Under the pieces are notes generated by a model that ran no database searches, was not told where the DNA came from, and worked only from the letters and a program-made list of their open reading frames with translations. A stretch of 64,000 nt of DNA from Marinomonas posidonica IVIA-Po-181 (lineage in GTDB: Bacteria > Pseudomonadota > Gammaproteobacteria > Pseudomonadales > Marinomonadaceae). The stretch covers positions 2,715,001 to 2,779,000 of the forward strand of contig NC_015559.1 of the NCBI RefSeq assembly GCF_000214215.1, written 5' to 3'. Position 1 is the first letter of the stretch; every line of letters begins with the position of its first letter. Positions 54,372 to 63,159 of this stretch are shown here, one piece after another. The position numbers were made by a program, and so were the translations under genes.

Positions 54372-55700
54372 TTAAAACTTCTGACCTGGGATCCAACTTG
54401 TACCCGCTAAAGGCACTCGCGCCATGGCCGCCGATTCCACTGTTAAAGCCACAAGGTCTTCTGGCTCTAAATTGCGTAAATCATTCTTACCACAAGCACG
54501 TGCCAAAGTTTGCGCTTCAAGCGTTAATACACGTAGGTAATTGGCCAAACGGCGTCCAGCATCGACAGGGTCTAATCGCTTCATTAGCTCAGGGTCTTGA
54601 GTCGAAATACCCGCTGGGTCTTTCCCCTCTTGGTAATCGTCATAGTAGCCTGCTGCGGAACCAATTTTCTTAAATTCATCGTCCCATTTAGGATCATTAC
54701 AACCCAGAGCGACTAAGGCGGCCGTACCGATGGCGACGGCATCCGCTCCTAGAGCCATACATTTAGCCACATCGGCACCATTGCGAATGCCACCAGAAAC
54801 AATAAGCTGCACTTTACGATGCATGCCCATTTCCTGTAACGCTTGAACCGCTTGAGGAATCGCTGCCATGGTTGGGATACCAACATGTTCAATAAACACG
54901 TCTTGCGTCGCCGCAGTACCACCTTGCATGCCATCCACAACAATCACATCAGCACCCGCTTTAACGGCTAACTTCACATCATAATAGGTACGTGTTGCCC
55001 CCACTTTAATGTAAATAGGCACTTCCCAGTCCGTAATTTCTCGTAATTCTTGGATCTTAATCGCCAGGTCATCCGGCCCAGTCCAATCAGGGTGACGACA
55101 TGCTGAACGCTGATCAATGCCTTTTGGTAAGTTACGCATTTGAGCAACTCGGTCGGTAATTTTCTGACCTAATAGCATACCGCCGCCGCCAGGTTTCGCA
55201 CCTTGACCAAGTACCACCTCAATCGCATCGGCTTTACGCAAATCGTCTGGGTTCATGCCGTAACGAGAAGGCAGGTATTGATACACCAATTTACTCGATT
55301 GACCACGCTCTTCCGGCGTCATACCGCCATCGCCTGTGGTGGTTGATGTTCCAACCATCGACGCACCACGACCTAAAGCCTCTTTGGCATTCGCCGATAA
55401 CGCCCCGAAACTCATCCCAGCAATGGTCACAGGAATGTCTAACTTAATGGGCTTCTTAGCAAAGCGATCGCCCAAAACCACCGAGGTGTTACAGGTTTCG
55501 CGATAGCCTTCTAAAGGGTAGCGAGACATACTCGCCCCTAAGAACAAAAGGTCATCAAAATGAGGCACCTTACGTTTTGCGCCAAAACCACGAATATCAT
55601 AGATGCCCGTATTGGCCGCACGGCGAATTTCAGCCATAGTGGCGCGATCAAACGTGGCGGACTCTTTTAAGCTAGGGTTATTGTTTGTGTCATTGCTCAT
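54372..55700 (-). CDS. mgsC: N-methylglutamate synthase large subunit (GltB FMN domain)
   Basis: 442 residues equal to the FMN/synthase domain of glutamate synthase: KLDIPVTIAGMSFGALSANA, GDGGMTPEERGQ, GQGAKPGGGGMLLGQK, GMQGGTAATQDVF and SGGIRNGADVAKCMALGADA. The 3Fe-4S Cys cluster of GltB is replaced after ALGCN by DPKWDDEFKK, as expected for this branch from family memory. With MgsA and MgsB it makes N-methylglutamate from glutamate and methylamine or its glutamyl amide. Confidence 0.85.
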   Translation of the reverse strand: MSNDTNNNPSLKESATFDRATMAEIRRAANTGIYDIRGFGAKRKVPHFDDLLFLGASMSRYPLEGYRETCNTSVVLGDRFAKKPIKLDIPVTIAGMSFGALSANAKEALGRGASMVGTSTTTGDGGMTPEERGQSSKLVYQYLPSRYGMNPDDLRKADAIEVVLGQGAKPGGGGMLLGQKITDRVAQMRNLPKGIDQRSACRHPDWTGPDDLAIKIQELREITDWEVPIYIKVGATRTYYDVKLAVKAGADVIVVDGMQGGTAATQDVFIEHVGIPTMAAIPQAVQALQEMGMHRKVQLIVSGGIRNGADVAKCMALGADAVAIGTAALVALGCNDPKWDDEFKKIGSAAGYYDDYQEGKDPAGISTQDPELMKRLDPVDAGRRLANYLRVLTLEAQTLARACGKNDLRNLEPEDLVALTVESAAMARVPLAGTSWIPGQKF

Positions 55701-55719
55701 GGTAAAAACCTCTCAAAAA

Positions 55720-56403
55720 TTAGTAAGCCGATGCATTGTCAACTTTAAAGGTGTAAAGCTGACGAGCCGATCCATAGCGTTTAAAATCAAGCGGATTTTC
55801 ATCCACTCCGGCTTTTTCTAATAAGCCCTTCAATTCCGCAATATGCTCGCTACGCATGTCTTTTTCGATGCAATCTGCGCCAAGAGATTTAACGCTTCCT
55901 TTCACATAAATGTGCACTTCATACAAGGAATCACCCAGTGCTTCACCGGCATCGCCACACACCACCAGCGACCCTGACTGCCCCATGAAACAACTCATGT
56001 GACCAATGCTGCCTTTAACAACTATGTCGACGCCTTTCATCGAGATACCACAACGAGCGCCCGCATTGCCTTCGATCACCAACAATCCACCTTGAGCCGT
56101 CGCACCAGCCGCTTGAGAGGCATCGCCTTTGACACGAACCACACCTGACATCATATTCTCAGCAACGCCTTGGCCAACATTGCCATGAACCGTAACATTG
56201 GCGGTTTTATTCATGCCGGCGCAGAAGTAGCCTGCATGACCATGAATATCCACAGAAATCTCTGCATCTAGCCCAACCGCAATATTGTGGTTGCCTTTCG
56301 GGTTGGTCACGACCCATTCTTTTTCCGTTATATTCTCTTTGCACTCATGTAAGGCTTTATTTAAATCTCGTACAGATTGAGCCGCTAAATCAACAGTCAT
56401 CAT
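55720..56403 (-). CDS. mgsB: N-methylglutamate synthase GXGXG subunit
   Basis: 227 residues from the ATG at 56403, which has AGGAG nine bases ahead (a GTG at 56409 is an alternative). The right-handed beta-helix of the GltB C-terminus is clear: repeats such as GVVRVKGDASQAAGATAQGG, VIEGNAGARCGISMKGVDIV and GSLVVCGDAGEALGDSLYEV. It is the structural third of the split glutamate-synthase-like enzyme. Confidence 0.85.
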   Translation of the reverse strand: MMTVDLAAQSVRDLNKALHECKENITEKEWVVTNPKGNHNIAVGLDAEISVDIHGHAGYFCAGMNKTANVTVHGNVGQGVAENMMSGVVRVKGDASQAAGATAQGGLLVIEGNAGARCGISMKGVDIVVKGSIGHMSCFMGQSGSLVVCGDAGEALGDSLYEVHIYVKGSVKSLGADCIEKDMRSEHIAELKGLLEKAGVDENPLDFKRYGSARQLYTFKVDNASAY

Positions 56404-56421
56404 TTTCACATTCTCCTAAAA

Positions 56422-57321
56422 CTATTTACGTTCCCAAACATAGAAGGTCGCTGGCTCAGGTTCCCAAACTTTGGCATTTTCGATACCCGGTAAACTAACC
56501 AAAGCCTGATATTCAGAGGCCATTGCAACGTAATCATCTGTTTCAGCAAGAACCGCAGGTTTACACGCAATTGGATCACGCATCACCGCAAAACCGTCTT
56601 TCGTACCAATCGTAAAAGTGAAAAAACCATCTAGATCTTTCAGCGCATTTTCCAAGGCCACTTTCAAGCTATCGCCTTGGTTAAGTCGCCAAGTTAAATA
56701 ACCAGCCGCCACTTCTGAATCGTTTTCCGTTTCAAAGGTAATGCCCTCACGCTTTAACGTATCGCGCAAACGATTGTGGTTTGATAACGACCCATTATGC
56801 ACAAGACACAAATCCGAACCGGTCGAAAAAGGATGACTGCCTTCCATGGTGACAGCGGACTCAGTGGCCATACGAGTATGACCAATGATGTGACTGCCCT
56901 TCATGCCACTTAGGTTAAACTTGGAGGCAATATTTTCAGGCAAGCCAACTTCTTTGAGAATTTCGATGGAGGATCCGGCACTCAAGATCAATACATCAGA
57001 ATCAAGCTCAGCCAAAGCACGGCGAGCAGAACTTTCATTCGTGTTAATTTTCAGCACAACGACATTGGCGTTTTGCATCCATTTGATTTCACAGCCTAAT
57101 GACGCCGATAAATTGTCACTCAACTCTTCCCAGCGATAGTCTTCGTCAGGATGTCTTAAGGTTAACTTGACCCAACCTTCGCCTACTTCATCGCCATAAA
57201 TGGCAAATCCCGCACTATCTGGGCCACGATCTGTCATTGAAATAAGCATTGGCTCAAACAGTTCACCTAAACTGTTTTCAAACTTATCATTTTTTAAATA
57301 AAGCCCAACAATTCCACACAT
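56422..57321 (-). CDS. mgsA: N-methylglutamate synthase glutaminase-type subunit
   Basis: 299 residues of the class II (Ntn) amidotransferase family. The nucleophile Cys2 (MCGIVGLYLKN), MTDRGPDSAGFAIYG, GHTRMATESAVTMEGSHPF and LVHNGSLSNHNRLRD are all in place. In the pathway it would release methylamine from gamma-glutamylmethylamide and channel it to MgsC. 42 bases after gmaS. Confidence 0.85.
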   Translation of the reverse strand: MCGIVGLYLKNDKFENSLGELFEPMLISMTDRGPDSAGFAIYGDEVGEGWVKLTLRHPDEDYRWEELSDNLSASLGCEIKWMQNANVVVLKINTNESSARRALAELDSDVLILSAGSSIEILKEVGLPENIASKFNLSGMKGSHIIGHTRMATESAVTMEGSHPFSTGSDLCLVHNGSLSNHNRLRDTLKREGITFETENDSEVAAGYLTWRLNQGDSLKVALENALKDLDGFFTFTIGTKDGFAVMRDPIACKPAVLAETDDYVAMASEYQALVSLPGIENAKVWEPEPATFYVWERK

Positions 57322-57363
57322 AGAAGAAACCTCAATATATTTTTAAAACGTCACAGTGGATAA

Positions 57364-58698
57364 TCAAAAGAACTCAGCGTATTTTTCTATTTCCCAAGCG
57401 GACACTTGGCGCGAATACTCATTCCACTCAGCTCGCTTCACTTTAATGAATTCGGAGACTAGGTTTTCCCCCATGGATTCAACAAACACAGAATCCTTTT
57501 CCAATTCATCAAGTGCATCGCCAAGGGATTGAGGAAGAATAGAGATGTTCTTGGCTAGAATGTCTTCTAGAGAAAGGTCATAAAGGTTGATGTTCATCGG
57601 CTCACCTGGATCAAGCTCGCGCTCAATGCCATCCAGACCTGCTGCAATTAAAGCGGCATGAACAAGATAAGGATTACAACCAGAATCCGGTAAGCGAAAC
57701 TCCAAACGACCATATGGCACACGAACCAATGCCGAACGGTTATTGTCGCCGTAGCATACATAGGCTGGTGCCCAAGTCGCGCCGGAGCTGTTCCCGCCAA
57801 CCACTAAGCGCTTGTAGGAATTCACTGTCGGCGCCGCAAAAGCACAAATCGCTTTAGCGTGTGCCAAAATCCCAGCTGTAAAGTGATATGCCAATTTTGA
57901 AAGGCCCATGCCATTTTTATCACTATCATCATTGAATAAGTTTTTACCTGATTCATCTGTGATGGATAAATGGAAATGCATGCCATTACCAGTTTTATCA
58001 GGCGCTGGTTTCGGCATGAAAGAACAAATCATCCCCATGTCATTTGCAATTTCACCAGCGGCCATACGAACAAAGGTAAAGCGATCTGCGGATTCAAGGG
58101 CATCGCCATAGGTATAGTTAATTTCGAACTGACCATTCGCATCTTCGTGATCAATTTGGTAGACATCAAAATCGACCGCTTGCAATGACTCAACCAAACG
58201 CTCTAGGAACTCTCGAGAACGAGACAGCCCTTTATAGTCATAACAAGGCTTAGCAAGCGTATCGGAGTCATCCACTGGAAGTAGCTCGCCATACTCGCCT
58301 TTTTTGAACAAATAAAATTCCGGCTCAAGACCCGTGTTTAATGTCCAACCTTTCGCTTCTAAGCGTTTGATTTGATTTTTTAACACCACACGAGAACAGT
58401 ATGGATGAGGTTCATCATTCACATAACCATCACAAGCCAATCTTGCGTAACCTGGCTGCCAAGGGACAATGCTTAAGGTCGACAGATCACCACGAGCCAA
58501 AAAGTCAGGTCCATGAGGCTCCATTGCTAAACCACTCACAGCGAAACCAGCAAAACCAGCCCCCTTTTCCACCACATCAAAAATATTTTTGGCGGGCACA
58601 GATTTGGTTTTTGCAACGCCATGAATATCCACAAACTGCGCTAAAACATATTTGATGTGATGTTCGTTAAGAAAGCCTTCTACTGCATCAGATTGCAT
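57364..58698 (-). CDS. gmaS: gamma-glutamylmethylamide synthetase (GS-like)
   Basis: 444 residues of the glutamine synthetase type III/GlnT family: [61 protein letters not shown] and the [20 protein letters not shown] metal/ATP segment. GmaS joins methylamine to glutamate with ATP. A plain glutamine synthetase role is less likely because mgsABC follow directly and mgdABCD is nearby. AAGGAG precedes the ATG. Confidence 0.88.
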   Translation of the reverse strand: MQSDAVEGFLNEHHIKYVLAQFVDIHGVAKTKSVPAKNIFDVVEKGAGFAGFAVSGLAMEPHGPDFLARGDLSTLSIVPWQPGYARLACDGYVNDEPHPYCSRVVLKNQIKRLEAKGWTLNTGLEPEFYLFKKGEYGELLPVDDSDTLAKPCYDYKGLSRSREFLERLVESLQAVDFDVYQIDHEDANGQFEINYTYGDALESADRFTFVRMAAGEIANDMGMICSFMPKPAPDKTGNGMHFHLSITDESGKNLFNDDSDKNGMGLSKLAYHFTAGILAHAKAICAFAAPTVNSYKRLVVGGNSSGATWAPAYVCYGDNNRSALVRVPYGRLEFRLPDSGCNPYLVHAALIAAGLDGIERELDPGEPMNINLYDLSLEDILAKNISILPQSLGDALDELEKDSVFVESMGENLVSEFIKVKRAEWNEYSRQVSAWEIEKYAEFF

Positions 58699-58854
58699 TG
58701 CTGATCTCCTTACTCATAGTGAACTTAATGAATATTCCAATCGATCAGGGTTAAAAATGAGAAAGGCATCAAGCATTGTTGCTAACAGTATGAGTGACTG
58801 CCCTAGATACCCTTTCCTAAATTCAAACTCATCGACTATGATAGAAATAAAATA

Positions 58855-58934
58855 TTCCTTAAGGGAAAATTTATTTCCCAATAGGAAAGCAACAAGTTTG
58901 CCAAAAATTGATTTTTAGGAATTTTTTTTTCCTA
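58855..58934. promoter_or_regulatory. palindromic operator cluster in the gmaS-regulator gap
   Basis: Perfect palindrome-like sites TTCCTTAAGGGAA (58855-58867) and TTTCCCAATAGGAAA (58874-58888), with centres 20 bases apart (two helix turns), plus TAGGAA...TTCCTA at 58916-58934. They lie between two divergent genes, one of which is a DNA-binding XRE-cupin protein. Likely its operator; the first two cover the transcription start expected for gmaS. Confidence 0.6.
58888..58903 (-). promoter_or_regulatory. sigma-54 promoter match ahead of gmaS
   Basis: On the minus strand TGGCAAACTTGTTGCT fits TGGCAC-N5-TTGCW with exact spacing. It predicts a start near 58878 and a leader of about 180 bases. Methylamine is a nitrogen source, so sigma-54/NtrC control would make sense; no classical NtrC site was found. 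Confidence 0.65.
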
Positions 58935-59018
58935 ATAGTGTAAGATTTTGATTTTTATGATCTAAAATCATCCTGTTAAAATGATATCCATGAAATGCAG
59001 GTAGGAAATTCAAGGGCA

Positions 59019-59675
59019 ATGAAGAAAAACGCACCATCCAGGCACGCAATCGCTCTAAATGAGGGCGAAATAGTGATTACAAGAGACTCATCGCCTAAAT
59101 TAAAGCTTGAGGAATACATTGCGATGCACGTAAGACGTCGACGTGTCGCCCAAGATTTAAAAATCACGGACGTCGCACGCATCGCAAAATTAAGCCAAGG
59201 CATGGTCAGTAAAATCGAAAATGCCCAAGTTTCCACAAGCCTTGATACCCTTAGCCGTCTTTGCGACGCCATTGGTTTATCCATTTCACAATTATTTGCC
59301 GACTATGATCGACCTGAAGGTGGCGCTCTTCTCACCAAATCCGGCCAAGGCATGGAAGTGGTTCGCAGAGGAACCGAAAAAGGCCATACCTATCAGCTGC
59401 TCAGTTACAGTCGCGGCAAAAAGCAACTCTATGAACCTTTCTTAATTACCATGGATGATGCCAGTGAAGTGTTTCCTACCTTCTCGCACCCAGGACAAGA
59501 ATTCATTTACCTGCTGGAAGGTCAAATACTCTACCGTCACGGCAACCACCTATATAACATGCAAGCTGGCGACTCTTTATCATTTGATGCAGAAGTCCCC
59601 CATGGCCCAGAGGTACTGGAACAAGTCCCAATCAAACTCTTGTCCTTTATCATGCATGACAATAAAAATGAGTAA
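59019..59675 (+). CDS. XRE-cupin transcription regulator
   Basis: About 218 residues from the ATG at 59019, which has AAGG close ahead (an in-frame ATG at 58995 is possible). The helix-turn-helix is at about 45-100 (DVARIAKLSQGMVSKIENAQ, then LDTLSRLCDAIGLSISQLF) and the cupin barrel at about 140-215 (SHPGQEFIYLLEGQILYRHG, GDSLSFDAEVPHGPEVLE). Such regulators sense a small molecule in the cupin. Divergent from gmaS, it probably controls gmaS-mgsABC and itself. Confidence 0.85.
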   Translation: MKKNAPSRHAIALNEGEIVITRDSSPKLKLEEYIAMHVRRRRVAQDLKITDVARIAKLSQGMVSKIENAQVSTSLDTLSRLCDAIGLSISQLFADYDRPEGGALLTKSGQGMEVVRRGTEKGHTYQLLSYSRGKKQLYEPFLITMDDASEVFPTFSHPGQEFIYLLEGQILYRHGNHLYNMQAGDSLSFDAEVPHGPEVLEQVPIKLLSFIMHDNKNE

Positions 59676-59724
59676 TCTGCCTGCTCTACAATGTGCAGCC
59701 CTTTAGAAGCTCTTTTCAAACACA

Positions 59725-59754
59725 AAAGCCCCGCCTATAAAAGATCGGGGCTTT
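59725..59754 (+). terminator. terminator of the XRE-cupin gene
   Basis: AAAGCCCCG and CGGGGCTTT form a 9-bp stem with a 12-base loop, followed by AATATTT. Confidence 0.8.
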
Positions 59755-59817
59755 AATATTTCGTATAACAAGCGATTCGAACGGCTGATCTCTGCTATCC
59801 CGAGATGACTTTTATAA

Positions 59818-59940
59818 CCTTTTGATGTGATTAATAGTAAACCAACCGCAACACGCCATCTTGCGGCTTTAGTTGAACAAGGTTGTTTGATTCGATCCGA
59901 ATCTGGCGGACGCAGTACGCGGTATTTACTGGCTCGGTAG
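59818..59940 (+). pseudogene. C-terminal winged-helix fragment (Fic-type)
   Basis: Between stops, this frame reads SKPTATRHLAALVEQGCLIR, then GGRSTRYLLAR and a stop. This is the winged-helix end found in many Fic-domain proteins and similar regulators (TatRDLaeLvekGvL...GGRSTRY). The rest of the gene is absent, so it is a remnant of a deleted gene. Confidence 0.65.
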
Positions 59941-59988
59941 AAAATGAGCCTATGAGCCTGAGTTGGTTCATGGTTGATTGAGAATCTT

Positions 59989-60028
59989 AGTTGGCATAAG
60001 TTGGTGAGATTGTCTCATGTTGCCAACT
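59989..60028. repeat. stem-loop sequence
   Basis: AGTTGGCA (59989-59996) pairs with TGCCAACT (60021-60028), and inside TGAGA (60005-60009) pairs with TCTCA (60013-60017). No U-run follows. It may be a degraded palindromic repeat. The remaining 60030-60474 is AT-rich and shows no gene; it should hold the promoter of the ABC operon, but I see no clear -35/-10 or sigma-54 site. Confidence 0.4.
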
Positions 60029-60474
60029 GATTCGCAGCTTCCCTATCCGACAAGCGCCCTCGCGAATAGTACTTTTACTTTATGAGCAAGCCGCCTTTTA
60101 AACAATTTAATATAATTTTTTTTGAGGGCAAGTAACCAATTTAATCCCCTCTCCAATCAAAATTAAAATATATGCCATATTTATAAAAATCTATCTAAAT
60201 AGTTTAAATGCTTTTCTAACGATCTGTATTTTAAATACTTTTCAAACTAAAAAGTTCAAAAAAATCCGATATAGAAAAAATCACAACCGCTTTAATAAAG
60301 GATAAAAAGCGCCAATATTGGGCATTTAAAAAGCACTAAGCACCAATAAGAAACACCTCTCATATTGCTTCAAAAAAAATTATTTAAAGCTACAAAAAAA
60401 GATAATTGTTTAGGTCAATAGAACACGATTAACTGTAAAAAAACGCAATAATCAATCATCGAGAGGAACAAACA

Positions 60475-61467
60475 ATGCGATTACTAGAAACAGTGTCGAA
60501 AAAGCTCGTTAAAGGTACTGCCGTTACCATTTCAGCATTAGCCCTCACAGCAGGTGCCGCAAACGCAGGTACTATTTCATTAGGCCATACGACTTGGGTG
60601 GGCTACGGCACGCTCTATTTAGCGAAAGATTTAGGCTACTTTGAAGAAAAAGGCTTAAATTTAGAACTCACGACTATCGAAGAATCTTCCATGTATATGG
60701 CTGCTGCTGCGTCAGGCCGTCTAGATGGTTCTGCGTCAACGATCGACGAAATCCTTAAATACCGCCCGAAATTTTGTTTTAAATCGGTTGCCGTTCTGGA
60801 CGACAGCTTTGGAGGCGATGGCATCTTAGTGGAAGACGGCATTAATTCCATTGCAGATCTAAAAGGGAAAACCGTTGCCGTAAACGAAGGCTCTGTTTCT
60901 CAGTTTTGGTTATCAGACTTGCTAAAAAGCGAAGGCATGAGCATGTCTGACATTACGGTTCAAAACATGACAGCCGACGACGCTGCAAGCGCTTTCATTG
61001 CGGGCAGAGTTCCAGTTGCAGTCACTTGGGAACCGAACTTGTCTTACGTACGATCTCATAATGTAGGCAAAGTGCTGGTCGACAGTAGCGCCACTCCGGG
61101 CGTGATTGTTGATGTTGTTGCACTGAACTGTGATGTGATTGAAAACCAACCTGAAGACGTGAAAGCGCTGGTTGATGGTTTGTACCGTGCTGTTGAGTTC
61201 ACTAAAACGAACCCAGACGAAGCCAATAAGATTATGGCAAAAGGCATCGGCGGATACCTTTCTGACCCAGCTGAACTTGCTGCTGCTGCGTCAACAGTTC
61301 GCTTCTACGATAAAGAAATGAACATCGAATTATTAGGCGCTAATGGCAATGAAGGCAAAATATCTGAAGTGATTGACCTTGCAAATAAAACTTGGAGTGA
61401 ATTACAAAACGTAAACTACAACGTGACATATGACGAACTTGTAGACAATTCGTTCATCACACAGTAG
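60475..61467 (+). CDS. ABC importer substrate-binding protein (NitT/TauT type)
   Basis: 330 residues with a signal peptide (through ALTAGAANA-G) and the NMT1/SsuA-like fold: GYGTLYLAKDLGYFEEKGLN, SADGSAS-like LDGSASTIDEIL, DLKGKTVAVNEGSVSQFWLS and FIAGRVPVAVTWEPNLSY. Periplasmic. GAGAGGAAC precedes the ATG. The substrate (sulfonate, pyrimidine, amine or other) cannot be deduced. Confidence 0.88.
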   Translation: MRLLETVSKKLVKGTAVTISALALTAGAANAGTISLGHTTWVGYGTLYLAKDLGYFEEKGLNLELTTIEESSMYMAAAASGRLDGSASTIDEILKYRPKFCFKSVAVLDDSFGGDGILVEDGINSIADLKGKTVAVNEGSVSQFWLSDLLKSEGMSMSDITVQNMTADDAASAFIAGRVPVAVTWEPNLSYVRSHNVGKVLVDSSATPGVIVDVVALNCDVIENQPEDVKALVDGLYRAVEFTKTNPDEANKIMAKGIGGYLSDPAELAAAASTVRFYDKEMNIELLGANGNEGKISEVIDLANKTWSELQNVNYNVTYDELVDNSFITQ

Positions 61468-61478
61468 AGGGTTTCGAT

Positions 61479-62282
61479 ATGTCTTCTAAGCAAGTAAGTT
61501 TTAAGCAGCTGACTTCCCCACAGGAAGAGTTGCCCAAAAAAGTTGTGCTTGGGGCAGGAACGTTAAGCTGGATAGTACTCCTATCCAGCTGGTTTTTACT
61601 CTCTGCCAGTAACCTTGTTCCTACTATGTTTCTTCCTTCTCCGATGGATGTTCTAAGTACTGGCGTACGTCTTGCGGAAGACGGCACCCTGTTCGAACAT
61701 ATGTGGGCCAGTGTTCAGGTTGTTTTAATTGGTTTCATTGTCTCTTCAATGCTTTCCATTCCTCTTGGGATGTTAATGGGCAGCTTCAAAATAGTACAAG
61801 CCATATTAGAGCCCCTTGTAAACTTCATCCGCTATCTGCCTGTCACGTCTTTTGTGCCGCTTTTTATCTTGTGGATCGGCATTGGGATAGAACAACGCGT
61901 AACCGTTATTTTCTTCGGCGTATTTTTTCAACAATTGGTGATGATATCCGACGTCTCTCGTGGGGTTTCGAAAGACTTACTGCATGCAGCCTACACACTG
62001 GGTACAAGTCGTTCGAAGGTTGTCACTCAGGTCATCGCACCCGCATCATTACCCGGCATATTGGATACATTACGCGTCACCATTGGCTGGGCATGGACAT
62101 ATCTAGTGGTGGCCGAATTAGTCGCAGCAACCAGCGGCCTCGGATACATAAGCCTCAAAGCCATGCGAGGTTTTCAGGTCGACGTTATTTTCTTGGCAAT
62201 TGTCATCATTGGCCTATTGGGACTTTTGACGGATCAGTTTTTTAGAGTTTTAAGAGCGAGGTTAAGCGCATGGGCCAACTAG
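61479..62282 (+). CDS. ABC importer permease (NitT/TauT type)
   Basis: 267 residues, about six membrane helices, with the EAA loop near the C-terminal half (LLHAAYTLGTSRSKVVTQVI, then PASLPGILDTLRVTIGWAW). Follows the binding protein after 11 bases and overlaps the ATPase gene by 13. Confidence 0.9.
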   Translation: MSSKQVSFKQLTSPQEELPKKVVLGAGTLSWIVLLSSWFLLSASNLVPTMFLPSPMDVLSTGVRLAEDGTLFEHMWASVQVVLIGFIVSSMLSIPLGMLMGSFKIVQAILEPLVNFIRYLPVTSFVPLFILWIGIGIEQRVTVIFFGVFFQQLVMISDVSRGVSKDLLHAAYTLGTSRSKVVTQVIAPASLPGILDTLRVTIGWAWTYLVVAELVAATSGLGYISLKAMRGFQVDVIFLAIVIIGLLGLLTDQFFRVLRARLSAWAN

Positions 62283-63139
62283 CAGAGCCACTGCCGTCTA
62301 CTGTAAGCGACGAGCAACAAAAACAGGACAATACGACGCCGACTAAAGAGGCGACAACTTCGGAAAAGATCCAACTGCACATTGACGAGGTAACACTCAA
62401 GTTTCCAACATCGACGGGGACCGATTTTACTGCGCTGGATAAAGTCTCAATGGAAGTACGAGAAAATGAATTCGCCGTCATTGTTGGGCCATCAGGGTGC
62501 GGTAAATCCAGCCTACTTTATCTAACAGCGGGTCTCAACAGTCCAACTGACGGTGAAATCAAAGTCGCAGGAAAAGTGGTCGACGGCCCTGGAGCTGAGC
62601 GAGGCATGGTCTTTCAGAGCTACACCTTGTTCCCTTGGCTCACCGTCTCCGAAAACATTGAGTTTGGTTTAAAGCAAAAGAAAATGCCTGCGCCAGAACG
62701 AAAGAAAATCGTTCAAAAATACCTCAAAGAAGTCGGCTTAGAGAGCTTTGCAGATCGTAACCCAAAGCAACTTTCTGGTGGTATGAAACAACGCGTAGCA
62801 ATCGCACGTTCGCTAGCGAATGACCCAGAAATTTTACTTATGGACGAACCGTTTGGTGCTTTGGACAGCCAGACTAGAATGCAAATGCAGCAGTTATTAC
62901 TGCAAGTATGGGAACACAGTAAAAAGACAGTTGTGTTCGTCACACACGATATCGATGAAGCCATCATGCTCGGAGACAGAGTGTTTGTGATGGGCGCAAG
63001 ACCCGGACGCATCCAGAAAGTTCTCGACGTAAATATCCCACATCCCAGAACACTGGATATGGTAATGGAACCGGATTTCATCTCGTTGAAAAGAGAAATA
63101 CTGTCTCTTCTTCACGATGATCTTACAGAAATGCATTAA
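62270..63139 (+). CDS. ABC importer ATPase (NitT/TauT type)
   Basis: 289 residues: Walker A GPSGCGKSS, Q-loop FQSYTLFPWLTVSENI, signature LSGGMKQR, Walker B ILLMDEPFGALD and switch THDIDEAIMLGDRV. About 40 extra hydrophilic residues stand at the N-terminus compared with TauB/SsuB. Powers the adjacent permease. Confidence 0.92.
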   Translation: MGQLAEPLPSTVSDEQQKQDNTTPTKEATTSEKIQLHIDEVTLKFPTSTGTDFTALDKVSMEVRENEFAVIVGPSGCGKSSLLYLTAGLNSPTDGEIKVAGKVVDGPGAERGMVFQSYTLFPWLTVSENIEFGLKQKKMPAPERKKIVQKYLKEVGLESFADRNPKQLSGGMKQRVAIARSLANDPEILLMDEPFGALDSQTRMQMQQLLLQVWEHSKKTVVFVTHDIDEAIMLGDRVFVMGARPGRIQKVLDVNIPHPRTLDMVMEPDFISLKREILSLLHDDLTEMH

Positions 63140-63159
63140 GTGCTTTAAGAGGCAAACCC

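Noticed and set aside
57364-58698. Housekeeping glutamine synthetase
   Set aside because: Sequence type (GlnT/type III like) and direct linkage to mgsABC favour gamma-glutamylmethylamide synthetase; no glnLG or glnB next to it.
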